NCBI GenBank assembly: GCA_016791475.1
Contig: JAEUWI010000004.1
Coordinates: 62,001 to 126,000, forward strand
From: Candidatus Hydrogenedentota bacterium
GTDB taxonomy: Bacteria; Hydrogenedentota; Hydrogenedentia; Hydrogenedentales; JAEUWI01
Reading direction: 5' to 3'
Length of the DNA stretch: 64,000 nucleotides
A program made the position numbers and the translations under genes. The notes under the pieces were generated by a model. That model was not told the DNA's origin. It did not search any database and saw nothing but the letters and a program-made list of their open reading frames with translations. Position 1 is the first letter of the stretch. Every line of letters starts with the position of its first letter. Of the stretch, positions 36,601 to 44,730 are shown piece after piece.

Positions 36601-37104
36601 ACTGTCACCGTGGGCGACATCGTCGGCACCGTTACCCGTATCCGCATTAGGGCTACCTGGATCACCACGTCCAACCGCCAGGAACTCATCGTGCCGAACA
36701 AGGAGTTTGTCACCGGACGCCTGATCAACTGGACCCTCTCCGATCGCGTTCTCCGGATCGAGATTCCCATCGGCATTGCCTACGGTTCCGACATCGCCCT
36801 GGTGAAGCAGTTGATTCTGCAAACCGTTGAGCGCCACGAAGCCATCCTGAGCGATCCGGCCCCAACTGTCTTCTTCATTGGCTTCGCCGACGGCGTCCTG
36901 AATTTCGTCGCTCGCGCGCACTGCGCCGACCTCGACAATGCCTCGGCCACGAAAGACGAACTTCTCACCGCGATCGAAGCATCCTTCCGTGAAAACGGAA
37001 TCCAGCTTCCCTTCCCCCAGCGCGATATCCACCTCCACGGCATTGGTGCGCTGCCGGGCGGCGAACTGAAGCTTATCGACGAAAAGGCTCGAGAAAACAA
37101 ATGA
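33634..37104 (+). CDS. MscK-type mechanosensitive channel (MscS superfamily)
   Basis: 1156 residues from GTG 33634, eight bases after CGGAGG. Signal peptide ending at ANAQ, then about 450 residues of Ala/Glu/Arg-rich coiled coil predicted for the periplasm, a set of membrane segments (about 515-930) and the MscS core: LGFGLQEIFANLVSGIILLFERP near residue 960, VTVGDIVGTVTRIRIRAT and the IVPNKEFVTG pore-linked motif near 1018. This matches the KefA/MscK layout. It relieves hypo-osmotic stress by opening under tension, and in E. coli MscK depends on K+. It fits the Kup transporter of this window functionally. Confidence 0.9.
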   Translation: MKYGRILPSLFPLALLCIVVAGLPIANAQQAAAPAQAAPALDAAAIDARFKAAQEKADLDEGTKARVAELYGQAQNQLQEAAKSTATATQFTEMIAGAESITKALQQALVEPLDSPSQQIPKDATSAEIDQRVADADAALAAAQADRAALEQESAQRPERRRQIPELQAAARQRLSEAQAELDAPPAATDAAELVDARRTLAAARKEAAQQELNAYDAELQSYDLRGRVLALKLDASTRRAEHLKREASLLREALAAKRQDEALEAATRAREAMLEASNAPAAIRELAGKLAETNTRLTLERTGPEGLLRKVEQASSRLTRVREKLATLTSDFTAVKAKVDAAGIGAGTGALLRTYQRDLEDTRQLARNIRARQQEIAATQVEEIQCEEDRRKLADIGSLIEENLSGLPAEVTETQRTEFAKVLRALYTTQREALDEKIEDYETYFATLIDLDAQEQQLIAQTREFQRYITERVLWLRSGDLISLDELGPAREAWLWLVDVENMATFAAALKSDFSTSPLPVISCAFAVLVLIAFRWQFRRRIAIAAESASKRGCMEFRPTATATIYTVLVSLGIPLLLALIGWRCSVSLASTDYTRWLGEALGACAFYLWSLEFIREVLRPNGLGIAHFGWSESSCKTAARRILGFELAAFPLAVIIATMDIVKDDNNWQETLGRFALILALLALAIFGHVMLRKRNGALLEIIERARKRSDLRLRRLWYAMGVMTPIALLLAAAYGYSYSALQIATKLHYLLICAFCLTVVVQLVLRWMLVARRQMARARARKKLEAMRESGSESEATPVVEEEVDLDKIDTQAMRLIRSSFAVGLALCVWWIWADDLPALSVLNRVELWTVTDTITTETKDAAGAIIQDTQEQQVPITLRHVAAFIFIAGMTTIAVRNLPGLLEILVWQRMALMAGERYAANTIITYALTLIGGTWAFSAVGLSWGKLQWLFAAVGLGLGFGLQEIFANLVSGIILLFERPVRVGDTVTVGDIVGTVTRIRIRATWITTSNRQELIVPNKEFVTGRLINWTLSDRVLRIEIPIGIAYGSDIALVKQLILQTVERHEAILSDPAPTVFFIGFADGVLNFVARAHCADLDNASATKDELLTAIEASFRENGIQLPFPQRDIHLHGIGALPGGELKLIDEKARENK

Positions 37105-37177
37105 GCGAGGCCCAACATCGGCGACCCGCAGTCCTGTACGCCCCGTAACCCCGAACTGAAGAAAGCCCCCGCACGCC

Positions 37178-37498
37178 ATGAACTGGATCTTGCTCATCAT
37201 CGCCGGACTGCTTGAAGTCGGCTGGGCCATCGGCCTGAAATACTCCGAGGGCTTCACCCGACTCTGGCCCTCTGTTTTCACCGTTGTCACCATGGCCATG
37301 AGCGTCTTCCTGCTGGCGGTCGCCATGCGCTCTCTGCCCGTGGGAACCGCCTACGCCGTCTGGACCGGCGTCGGCGCCGTGGGCACGGTGATACTCGGAA
37401 TTGCGCTCTTTGGCGAGTCCGCCTCCCTTGCCAGGCTCCTCTGCGTGGCACTGATCATCGCCGGCATCGCCGGATTGAAGTTCATCACTAAAAAGTGA
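37178..37498 (+). CDS. SMR-family transporter, SugE/Gdx type
   Basis: 106 residues with four membrane segments, the size of the small multidrug resistance family. The N terminus has the conserved Glu in [20 protein letters not shown], and [14 protein letters not shown] and [14 protein letters not shown] follow, which is the guanidinium-exporter (Gdx, formerly SugE) form rather than the EmrE form. It exports guanidinium or quaternary ammonium compounds as an antiparallel dimer. No guanidine riboswitch was found in the 73 bases upstream. Confidence 0.88.
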   Translation: MNWILLIIAGLLEVGWAIGLKYSEGFTRLWPSVFTVVTMAMSVFLLAVAMRSLPVGTAYAVWTGVGAVGTVILGIALFGESASLARLLCVALIIAGIAGLKFITKK

Positions 37499-37525
37499 TT
37501 CCGGAGGCCATGCCGCGCTGTCGGC

Positions 37526-38668
37526 CTATCGTTCCAGCCCTTTGGGTATGACATCGCCCAGACAGACCGACACATCGCGCGCGGCCCTCACCCAGGGGTG
37601 GTCCAGCGTAACCAGTCGCTTCTTACCCACCACGTCTTCCAGGGGCACCGCAACAAACTCCTCACCCTGCTTGCCCACCATACAGCCGAACTGACCATTG
37701 AGCGCCAGATCCGCCGCGTGGGTGCCAAACTTCGTGCAGAGCAGCCGGTCGGTCGGCGTCGGTATGCCCCCCCGCTGCAGATGCCCCAGCGACGTCACGC
37801 GCGTTTCCAGGCCGGTCACATCCTCCAGATGCTCCGCCAGAATCGCGCTCACAGGCTCCTTGATGTGCTCGATTTCCTTCGAGCCTTTCTTCTTCTTTTT
37901 CTTCCCGCCCTTTTCACGTTCCTCGGCGGCCTCCGAAACTGAAACTGCCCCTTCGGCCACGGCCACGATGCTGAACATCTTGCCGCGCCGCATACGTCCC
38001 AGCAGCGACTTGCCCACCACCTCCAGATCGTAGGGAATCTCGGGAATCAGGATAACGTCCGCACCGCCCGCGATGCCCGCGCCCAGTGCCAGCCAGCCCG
38101 AATTGTGCCCCATGATATCCACCACCATCACGCGGTGGTGGCTGCTGGCCGTGGTGTGGAGCCGATCAATCGCCTCCGTCGCAATGCTCATGCCCGTGTC
38201 AAAACCAAAGCAGACGTCCGTCCCCCAAACGTCGTTGTCGATGGTCTTGGGCGTGGTAATCACGTTAAGCCCGCCTTCCTTCATCAGATGGTAGGCATTC
38301 TTCTGCGTGCCCCCGCCGCCCAGGCAGAAAAGACAGTCCAAATTCATGCGCCTGTAATTCTCAATCGCCGCACCGGTCATATCCCGGAAGCCGCCATCCG
38401 GCGTGGGCATCTTGTGGGGCTTGTTCCGGCTCGTCCGCAATATCGTACCGCCAATCGTCAGCAGCCCGCTCGTGTCCGTGTCGTTCAACCGGACATACTT
38501 GTTGTGCACCAGGCCATTGAAACCCTCAAGAATCCCAAAGATCTCCGTTCCGCCCGGGGTCAAGGTCTTGGTGATGGCGCGGATCACCGCATTAAGGCCG
38601 GGGCAGTCGCCGCCTGAAGTAAGAATGCCAACGGTTCTGAGTTTATTGGGCATGGATCTGGTCAACAC
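37526..38668 (-). CDS. 6-phosphofructokinase (atypical motif)
   Basis: 380 residues (start GTG 38668, or ATG 38653). Glycolytic phosphorylation of fructose 6-phosphate. [14 protein letters not shown] near residue 16 binds the phosphate donor; PKTIDND near 140 and [10 protein letters not shown] near 190 are present. The usual GGDG(S/T) motif reads GGGGTQ near 116, so the catalytic-loop Asp is missing, while the Lys of PKTIDND is the residue found in pyrophosphate-dependent and mixed enzymes. A Lys-rich insert ([12 protein letters not shown]) lies near 266. Donor (ATP or PPi) is undetermined. Confidence 0.85.
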   Translation of the reverse strand: MLTRSMPNKLRTVGILTSGGDCPGLNAVIRAITKTLTPGGTEIFGILEGFNGLVHNKYVRLNDTDTSGLLTIGGTILRTSRNKPHKMPTPDGGFRDMTGAAIENYRRMNLDCLFCLGGGGTQKNAYHLMKEGGLNVITTPKTIDNDVWGTDVCFGFDTGMSIATEAIDRLHTTASSHHRVMVVDIMGHNSGWLALGAGIAGGADVILIPEIPYDLEVVGKSLLGRMRRGKMFSIVAVAEGAVSVSEAAEEREKGGKKKKKKGSKEIEHIKEPVSAILAEHLEDVTGLETRVTSLGHLQRGGIPTPTDRLLCTKFGTHAADLALNGQFGCMVGKQGEEFVAVPLEDVVGKKRLVTLDHPWVRAARDVSVCLGDVIPKGLER

Positions 38669-38773
38669 TTTCCTTGGTGGTTGGGGCGTTTCCCGACGCG
38701 CCGGTTGGGGGAACCATCGCCATTATACGCCGTGGCGCGTGCCGACCCCAAACAACGAGCATTCGGCTGAGCA

Positions 38774-40588
38774 TCACCACGGTAGGACGAGTGCCGAACC
38801 AGGCTCCGATGTGGCTGTGGCTTTAACCCCGGCGAAGGTCGTTTCATGATCGTCATCCGACACATGGACGCTATAGGTACCCTCGGAAAACACCTTCGGT
38901 CGCCACGGAAGACGAGGCACCCGCAGGGTATACAGCACCTCGCCCCCGGGTTCCGAGGACACCTGCACAACCGGAAGGGAATCTCCTCCGCCCTGGATTT
39001 CCGGCAACCACGCGGTAGCCCTGCGGCCGTAGTTGTCTTCCTGCGCTATCGTCACCGGCCAGCCGGGGTGCTGGCGCGCATCCGGCTGCGTAACATCCAC
39101 AAAGCGGGGCCAGCACTCCATCGTTATGCTGCGTTCGCCCTTCTTGAAGCGAACCAGGCCATAGCCCGCGCCCTGAAAGTTTTCATCCGTGGGATTGGCA
39201 TAGGCCCGCATGGTGATCTTGTTCTTCAGCCCGTCCAGATACTCGCCCGTGTACGGCAGCACCCCCTCAGGGTGATTCCGGGGCGCTTCCAGCGGAAGCC
39301 ACCATCGCCCATAGTAGTTTGAGATCGAAGGCACGCAGAAGGAGTATCCCGAATCATTCCAATCGTCGACGCCATGGTGTATCACAGTCGCCAGGTGCTG
39401 ATCGCCGCCGATCATGAACGCGAAGGGCTTGCGAATTGCCTCCAGGGCCTTGCGACGCCCCGTCTGGGGCCACCCGTTGGAATCCAGATCCGCCAGAAGG
39501 CGCTCGGAGTTCGCCCCATGAAGATGGGCCGCGTTCGCAAAAACCGTTTGCGAAAGGACCGCTTTCATCGACACGCCGTCCCAGTCACGGCCCCAGACAT
39601 CCAGAAAATGCAGTTGTCGTTGGCCCAGCAACTCCGCGCCGGACACGTCGGCCAGCATGACGTCAAAGGACGGGTCATTGATGTGATCCGGACGGGGGCC
39701 GTGAGGCGGCACGAGCCCCTCGGGACCCGACTTGAACTTGCGATCTTCGATAACCGCGAAATCGATGCCACCCACCTTCAACGATGTGTAGTACACACCA
39801 ATACCCCGGTCGATTGGCGTCGGATCAAAGGGATCGGGTAGATGACTCGTCTGGGCGCGCTGCACTTCGTTCACATAGTCCACCGGCATGAAATAGCCGC
39901 CGTCCGGGCCCGCGGCCGTCTTGGCCACTTTGCCGCCCGCCCCCCAGATGTTGCCCTGGCCCACATCGTGGTCATCCGGAATGGTGATGGTGGGCCGGTC
40001 TCGAATGATCTCCCCGAACTGCTGGCCGAATAGAAGCCACGCTTCGTAGTGACGGGTGTGATCGTAGGACTGATCGCCGGAGAAGAAGAGCAAATCAGGA
40101 TCCTGCGCGCGGATGTTCGCAATGATGTCCGGCTTCGGCCCCCGCTCCTTGTTGGAGTTCCCCGTAAAGGCCGCAACCACGATCTCGTCCTTCTCCACGG
40201 GATCCCGTCGAATCCGCCCGGCGTAAAACTGATCGGTGCCATAGGCCACCCGGTAGTTCCAATCGCGCGAATGATCCCAGGTTCTCACGCGAAATGGCGC
40301 GGTCCACCCCGGATTTATCACCACTGTCGTGGCAACCTCGCGCCACACACCGCCGTCCTCGATTTCCAGCCGAACCCGACGCTCGCTCCCTTCAGGCAGC
40401 GGGTAAAGCTGCGCGGTCAATTTGAGCACGCCGTCGTCCACCGTATACAACGCAAAGCAGAAAACCTCATCCGCGTCGTAGGTCACTATCACTTCCTGCG
40501 CAGCCTTCGTCCCGCCCTGCGCAATCGCGGAAGCCGCAAACGACCCAAGGGTGAAGATCATGCCCGCGCCTCTGATAATAGCCTTCAC
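38774..40588 (-). CDS. PhoD-like phosphatase/phosphodiesterase, exported
   Basis: About 604 residues from GTG 40588, which follows CAGGAG 13 bases after the sulfatase stop. A signal peptide ends at AIAQ. The PhoD-type metallophosphatase domain is visible: SGDQSYDHTRHYEAWL near residue 195, TITIPDDHDVGQGNIWG near 230, and QHLATVIHHGVDDW near 440, with the Asp and His metal ligands. A C-terminal extension includes beta-rich sequence. Known relatives cleave phosphodiesters or phosphomonoesters; the substrate is unknown. It is a probable operon partner of the sulfatase gene. Confidence 0.8.
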   Translation of the reverse strand: MKAIIRGAGMIFTLGSFAASAIAQGGTKAAQEVIVTYDADEVFCFALYTVDDGVLKLTAQLYPLPEGSERRVRLEIEDGGVWREVATTVVINPGWTAPFRVRTWDHSRDWNYRVAYGTDQFYAGRIRRDPVEKDEIVVAAFTGNSNKERGPKPDIIANIRAQDPDLLFFSGDQSYDHTRHYEAWLLFGQQFGEIIRDRPTITIPDDHDVGQGNIWGAGGKVAKTAAGPDGGYFMPVDYVNEVQRAQTSHLPDPFDPTPIDRGIGVYYTSLKVGGIDFAVIEDRKFKSGPEGLVPPHGPRPDHINDPSFDVMLADVSGAELLGQRQLHFLDVWGRDWDGVSMKAVLSQTVFANAAHLHGANSERLLADLDSNGWPQTGRRKALEAIRKPFAFMIGGDQHLATVIHHGVDDWNDSGYSFCVPSISNYYGRWWLPLEAPRNHPEGVLPYTGEYLDGLKNKITMRAYANPTDENFQGAGYGLVRFKKGERSITMECWPRFVDVTQPDARQHPGWPVTIAQEDNYGRRATAWLPEIQGGGDSLPVVQVSSEPGGEVLYTLRVPRLPWRPKVFSEGTYSVHVSDDDHETTFAGVKATATSEPGSALVLPW

Positions 40589-40601
40589 ACTCCTGCTCCT
40601 G

Positions 40602-41996
40602 TCATTTCTTCCGCAACGGGAAAAGGGTAGAATCCACATGCGCCTCCTTCATTAACCCGGCAAGCTCCGCCGCCACCGCCGGAAACTCCGAAGCCCGATT
40701 GCGTGCTTCACCAGGGTCCTCTATCAGATTATAAAGCTCCAATGGACCATCCGGAAACTCCGCCACGTTCAGGCGTATTCCCTTCCACTCTCCTTTGCGC
40801 ACCGCCTGCTTCCCGCCCTGCTCCGTGAACTCCCAATACAAGTAATCATGTTTTTTCTGCGCGGCATCGTTACCCATAAGCGCCTGAACGTACGAGTGGC
40901 CATCGAGATCCGCCGGCGGGGAGGTCCCCGCAAGTTCCGCCGCCGTGGGCAGGAAATCCCAGAAGGCCGACACGTGGGACGAGGTCGTCCCCGGCTGGAT
41001 CCGCCCCTGCCACCGTGCGATAAGCGGCACGCGGATACCGCCCTCGTACAGATCGCGCTTGATCCCCCGCAGCGGGCCATTGCTGTCGAACCACGTGGGG
41101 TCGTTGCCCCCCTCCTTGTGGGGACCATTGTCGCTGCTGAAGATCACCAGCGTGTTCTCGTCGATACCCAGTTCTTTCAACAAGTCCAGCAAGCGCCCCA
41201 CGTCCCGATCCAGTCGCGACACCATGGCCGCCATATTCTTCTTGTTTTCCGGCCAGTCCCTGTCCTGGTAGATGCCCTGATCCGGCACCTCCATCCCCGC
41301 CTCGCCCGCTTCATTGTTCGCGTGGGGCAAGGTGAGGGCCCAATAGAGAAAAAAGGGTCGTTGAGCACTCCGCCGAACAAAGTCCAGCCCTTCCTGGGCA
41401 ATCAGATCGTGGCTGTACGCCACTTTTTCGCTCGCCACGCCCGCGCCCGATTCCTTCGGCTCCGGCACCACATTGTTCAGCGTCACACGCTCTTCGTTGC
41501 GCAGCAGAAAGGTCGGAAAGTAATTGTGGGCGTGCTTCTGGTCGAGGTACCCGTAGAAGTAGTCAAAGCCCTGGCGATTGGGAACGCCCTCTTCCCCCTC
41601 AACGCCCAGGCCCCACTTCCCGCACAACCCCGTCGCATAACCCGCACCCTTCAGCACCTCCGCCACCGTCACGTCCTCCGGACGCAGATTCACCCGCTGA
41701 TTCCCGCGAATATAACCGTGCCCCGTGTGCAGGCCCGTCATCAACGCGCACCGGCTCGGCGCACACACCGTGCTCCCCGCATAATGCTGCGTGAAGCGAA
41801 TCCCCTCCGCCGCAAGCCGGTCGATGTTCGGCGTCTGAATGTCCTTCTGCCCATAGCAACCCAGATCGCCATAGCCCAGATCATCCGCCAGGATATACAC
41901 GATATTCGGCTTCGATTCAGCCTTTGCCCTGTTCCCCAGCCCGGCAATGGCCAGGGTCGAAAGGCCGGTCGCGGCCAGAAAGTCTCGTCTGCGCAT
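40602..41996 (-). CDS. Tat-exported sulfatase (CAPSR type)
   Basis: 464 residues from ATG 41996, preceded by AAGGAGG. A twin-arginine signal MRRRDFLAATG opens the protein. The sulfatase signature Cys78-Ala-Pro-Ser-Arg carries the cysteine that is converted to formylglycine; metal residues lie in VYILADDLGYGD and SSDNGPHKEGG near 290. Hydrolyses sulfate esters, probably of a polysaccharide. No maturation enzyme is encoded in this window, so it must lie elsewhere. It precedes the PhoD-like gene by 13 bases. Confidence 0.93.
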   Translation of the reverse strand: MRRRDFLAATGLSTLAIAGLGNRAKAESKPNIVYILADDLGYGDLGCYGQKDIQTPNIDRLAAEGIRFTQHYAGSTVCAPSRCALMTGLHTGHGYIRGNQRVNLRPEDVTVAEVLKGAGYATGLCGKWGLGVEGEEGVPNRQGFDYFYGYLDQKHAHNYFPTFLLRNEERVTLNNVVPEPKESGAGVASEKVAYSHDLIAQEGLDFVRRSAQRPFFLYWALTLPHANNEAGEAGMEVPDQGIYQDRDWPENKKNMAAMVSRLDRDVGRLLDLLKELGIDENTLVIFSSDNGPHKEGGNDPTWFDSNGPLRGIKRDLYEGGIRVPLIARWQGRIQPGTTSSHVSAFWDFLPTAAELAGTSPPADLDGHSYVQALMGNDAAQKKHDYLYWEFTEQGGKQAVRKGEWKGIRLNVAEFPDGPLELYNLIEDPGEARNRASEFPAVAAELAGLMKEAHVDSTLFPLRKK

Positions 41997-42358
41997 GAAT
42001 TGGCCTCCTTCGGCACTCAGCACGGGTAAATACCGTCATGACCCGATTGTAGAGTCTGGGATCGGAAGTTACAAGGGGCTAAATCCAAGCTAATCCACCG
42101 GCTCCGCCGGCAAGGATTTATTAGGCTCTACCGTTCCGCCATGGTAAACGTTGGCTAGCGAACGAGTCGGGCCTAAGGGCTTTGATCGAATTTAAGTTGC
42201 CAACTTCGAGTTTCTGTGCGATTTTGAAATCGCTCTCGGCGTTATATTGGCGAGCGAAAAGCGATCCACGAGGCTTCAGATCGGAACAAAACTTGGCAAG
42301 TTTAAATTGGCCACCGCCCTAAGTAGCAACAAGCATTTGAAACGAAAGGACTGTATTA

Positions 42359-42495
42359 GCTCCGTAGGAGCGGCATATCGTAGCCCAGGGTGAAGCGAGG
42401 TACGAGCGGAACCCTGGGTATTGGATCGCAACAATTTCGAGCCCCAGCGGGGCGGCATAGGAGAACGAGGGAGTTCGTCCCCGGTCTTCTATGCC
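42359..42495. repeat. Tandem GCYCC-N3-GGRGC-GGCATA hairpin modules
   Basis: Module 1 at 42359-42418 has GCTCC-GTA-GGAGC-GGCATA followed by a perfect 8-base stem CCCAGGGT (42384-42391 with 42411-42418). Module 2, 82 bases on at 42441-42495, has GCCCC-AGC-GGGGC-GGCATA and closes by pairing GGCATAG (42454-42460) with CTATGCC (42489-42495). The T-A pair in the first stem becomes C-G in the second. Similar TAGGAGCGGCAT repeats are recalled from PVC-type genomes, where short frames through them are sometimes mis-annotated as proteins. Confidence 0.6.
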
Positions 42496-42697
42496 ATCCC
42501 CACGGGATTAAAAGTTATGGGCAGATATCCGAGGGTTCGCTCGTGCGCCGCTTCACCGCGGGCTACGATATGTCGTCCCTTCGCGACTAAACCCAACGAA
42601 GTCGTTTTGCATGTACCAGCGTGTTCGGTCCTCTGGGGTGGCCTTTCTGAAACCACTGGTTCTACCGGTGGTTACTGATTAAGTACAAACACGTACC

Positions 42698-42726
42698 TTG
42701 CGCCGAAAGCCCATTTCGGTTACGAT
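42698..42726 (+). promoter_or_regulatory. Predicted promoter of the 42759 gene
   Basis: TTGCGC (42698-42703), 17-base spacer, TACGAT (42721-42726). The same TTGCGC-N17-TAGGAT arrangement precedes the paralogous gene at 43903, together with a conserved downstream GATAATCCCAGCGGTACCAA leader. Confidence 0.45.
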
Positions 42727-42758
42727 AATCCCAGCGGTACCAATGAGGGAGTTAAGAC

Positions 42759-43529
42759 ATGCGAGACGAAGTCCTCCAACCAGCGCCAAGCGAATACGCC
42801 GAGGCAACATCTGCGTCCAACGGCGAGCGCCTGTCCGTGAACCAGGTTATCAAACCAACCCGGATCTCCATTGCCGGTGAAGTCGCACTCTACGCCCTCG
42901 AATCCGTTCCCCTGGCCATCGGTATCGCGCTCGCGACCCAACTCTCCTGGCCCCTTGAACCCGACGAGCATTTCATTATCATTCCCGTCGCTATGATTAG
43001 CGGGGTTGGCATACCGGCCTTCTACCGCCTCGCGGACTACCTCCTGTGCCGTCGATACCGTGGCGAACTTCACTTCGACGGCTCCACCGTCGTCTGCATG
43101 GCCCCGGGCAAATCCCCCGAGTCCTTCACCCGGGGCGAAGTCCTGGGCTACTTCCCCCACCGCAACGAAGTGCTCCTGGTCGATGGCCGTACAATTCCCC
43201 TGCCCGGCTCCGGAACCCACCTCCGCTACCATGAATCGAAAATGGTCACGCCCTGGCTGAAAGCCTGGTGGCCGGAGATCGACCTGACCACAGCAATCAG
43301 CACCGCAGAGAAGGCCCAGGGCTGGATACGACACCTTCCCAATGCTGTAAAGGCGATCATAGGCACCACAGCTTTCTGTTGTATTCTTACTTCCTCTGAC
43401 TTCTCACTGGGAATTATGTTTGCCTCGATATTCCTGTTGTCTTACTTTCCCGACTGGATCGAAAACCGATTGCGTCGAAACGTCATGATTACCCTGGGCT
43501 CAGGGACTTACGCGCCCACAAGCACCTGA
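42759..43529 (+). CDS. Membrane protein, unnamed W-W/R-P family, member 3
   Basis: 256 residues. Cytoplasmic N terminus of about 35 residues with NQVIKP, two membrane segments (about 42-62 and 72-92), a soluble beta-rich domain (RYRGELHFDGSTVV, PHRNEVLLVDGRTIPLP, AWWPEIDL), then two C-terminal membrane segments near 205-235 ending in PDWIENRLRRNVMI. Very similar to the next gene. GGGAG precedes the ATG. The middle domain resembles a PH-like sheet in its alternation, but this is only an impression. Function unknown. Confidence 0.65.
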   Translation: MRDEVLQPAPSEYAEATSASNGERLSVNQVIKPTRISIAGEVALYALESVPLAIGIALATQLSWPLEPDEHFIIIPVAMISGVGIPAFYRLADYLLCRRYRGELHFDGSTVVCMAPGKSPESFTRGEVLGYFPHRNEVLLVDGRTIPLPGSGTHLRYHESKMVTPWLKAWWPEIDLTTAISTAEKAQGWIRHLPNAVKAIIGTTAFCCILTSSDFSLGIMFASIFLLSYFPDWIENRLRRNVMITLGSGTYAPTST

Positions 43530-43902
43530 ACGATCAACGCATGTCATAACCCACAGGGGACATGGACAAGCCAATTGCAACGTCGCCGGGCGTGGCTGTA
43601 CCGTCGTCAGCGACGGTGGCCCGGCCACCCCACATCACTTCCCGTGAGTACATGTCGCCTGACCAAGTCCCCTCGAGAATCTCGGCACACGCCCCGCGTG
43701 ACGGGACACCCACGCCCAGAGACATCGGCGCGATTTATGGCAGCGCGCAGCAAGTCCGAGTGCGCAGTACCCCGGCGAGCAAACGTGGGCGCGTCAGTCC
43801 CTGTGTGGCCTCCATACATCATGCCCAAGCGCCATACCCCCTTGCGCCGCAATCCCATTTCCGCTAGGATAATCCCAGCGGTACCAAAGAGGGAGTTTAA
43901 AC
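43530..43902. other. Spacer between tandem paralogues
   Basis: 373 bases. The last 70 are nearly a copy of the sequence before 42759, including promoter and ribosome-binding site, so the whole gene plus its leader was duplicated. The first 300 bases have no recognisable gene; a 63-codon reverse frame at 43534-43725 is unsupported. Confidence 0.5.
43842..43870 (+). promoter_or_regulatory. Predicted promoter of the 43903 gene
   Basis: TTGCGC (43842-43847), 17-base spacer, TAGGAT (43865-43870), matching the promoter of the upstream paralogue in position and spacing. Confidence 0.45.
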
Positions 43903-44730
43903 ATGCAAGACGAAATCCTCCAACCAGAACCCGGCCAAAACGCCGAGCCAACATCTCCCTCCAGCGGCGAGCGCCTGCCCGTGAACCAGGTTATCAAGCC
44001 AAGCGGGCGCGCCATTGCGGGTGCGGTCGTACTCTACGTCCTCCAGGCTCTTCTTCTGGCCGTCGGCCTCTTTGTTGCCGCCGAGTTCTGGTGGCCCCTT
44101 GACCCCGACTTCTACATCATGGTCATTCCCGTAGCCATCACTACCTGGGTTGGCTTCCTCGGCGTGTACCACTTCGCGGACTTCCTCATCTTTCGCCGAT
44201 ATCGCGGCGAGCTTCACTTCGACGGCGCCACGGTCGTCAGTAAGGTCGTGGACTCATCACCCCAGTCTTTTACCCAGCGCGAAGTCCTGGCCTACTTCCC
44301 CCACCGCAACGAAGTACTTCTGTTCGATGGTCGTACCATTCCCCTGCCCGTCTGCGTGACCCACCTTTACTGCCACGATCCGGCAATGGCCACCCCGTGG
44401 CTGAATGCCTGGTGGCCGGAAGTGGACCTGGCCAGAGCAATCCGCATTGCAGAGAAGGCCCAGGGCTGGATACGGCACATTCCCAATGCTGTAAAGGAAA
44501 TCATACTCACCGTAGTTTTCTGTTGTTACCTGCAACTCTTTCCGTTCGCAAGCGAAATCATGCTTTCCTCGCTTTTCCTGCTGCTTTTCTTTCCCGACTG
44601 GATCGAAAATCGATTGCGTAGAAGCGTCATGATTGCGTTCCAGAGTAACCAGGGCACCGGGAGCGGCCTGGCGCAGGAGGACCATTCAGGAGCAAGCCCT
44701 TCGGAGCCCGCCCAGCATGATCGTCCTTAG
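43903..44730 (+). CDS. Membrane protein, unnamed W-W/R-P family, member 4
   Basis: 275 residues, paralogue of the preceding gene. Identical or near-identical blocks: NQVIKP, RRYRGELHFDGATVV, YFPHRNEVLLFDGRTIPLP, AWWPEVDLARAI, EKAQGWIRHIPNAVKE and FPDWIENRLRRSVMI. Membrane segments fall in the same places. The C-terminal tail is about 25 residues longer and hydrophilic. Its end overlaps the next gene by 14 bases. Function unknown. Confidence 0.65.
   Translation: MQDEILQPEPGQNAEPTSPSSGERLPVNQVIKPSGRAIAGAVVLYVLQALLLAVGLFVAAEFWWPLDPDFYIMVIPVAITTWVGFLGVYHFADFLIFRRYRGELHFDGATVVSKVVDSSPQSFTQREVLAYFPHRNEVLLFDGRTIPLPVCVTHLYCHDPAMATPWLNAWWPEVDLARAIRIAEKAQGWIRHIPNAVKEIILTVVFCCYLQLFPFASEIMLSSLFLLLFFPDWIENRLRRSVMIAFQSNQGTGSGLAQEDHSGASPSEPAQHDRP

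Larger units (their letters stand above)
41997..42758. other. Long intergenic region with structured repeat modules
   Basis: 762 bases without a gene between divergent genes. It contains a CCGGCTCCGCCGG palindrome near 42100, the two hairpin modules at 42359-42495 and the promoter of the gene at 42759. Short open frames here are not protein-like. Confidence 0.6.

Noticed and set aside
37105-37177. Guanidine riboswitch before the SugE/Gdx gene
   Set aside because: No ykkC core and no paired ACGR loops of the mini-ykkC type were seen in these 73 bases.
42276-42458. Short reverse frame with APTELIQ in its translation
   Set aside because: It lies in the structured repeat modules and is a translation of a non-coding repeat.
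43534-43725. Small reverse-strand gene between the tandem paralogues
   Set aside because: 63 codons with no ribosome-binding site and no family resemblance.
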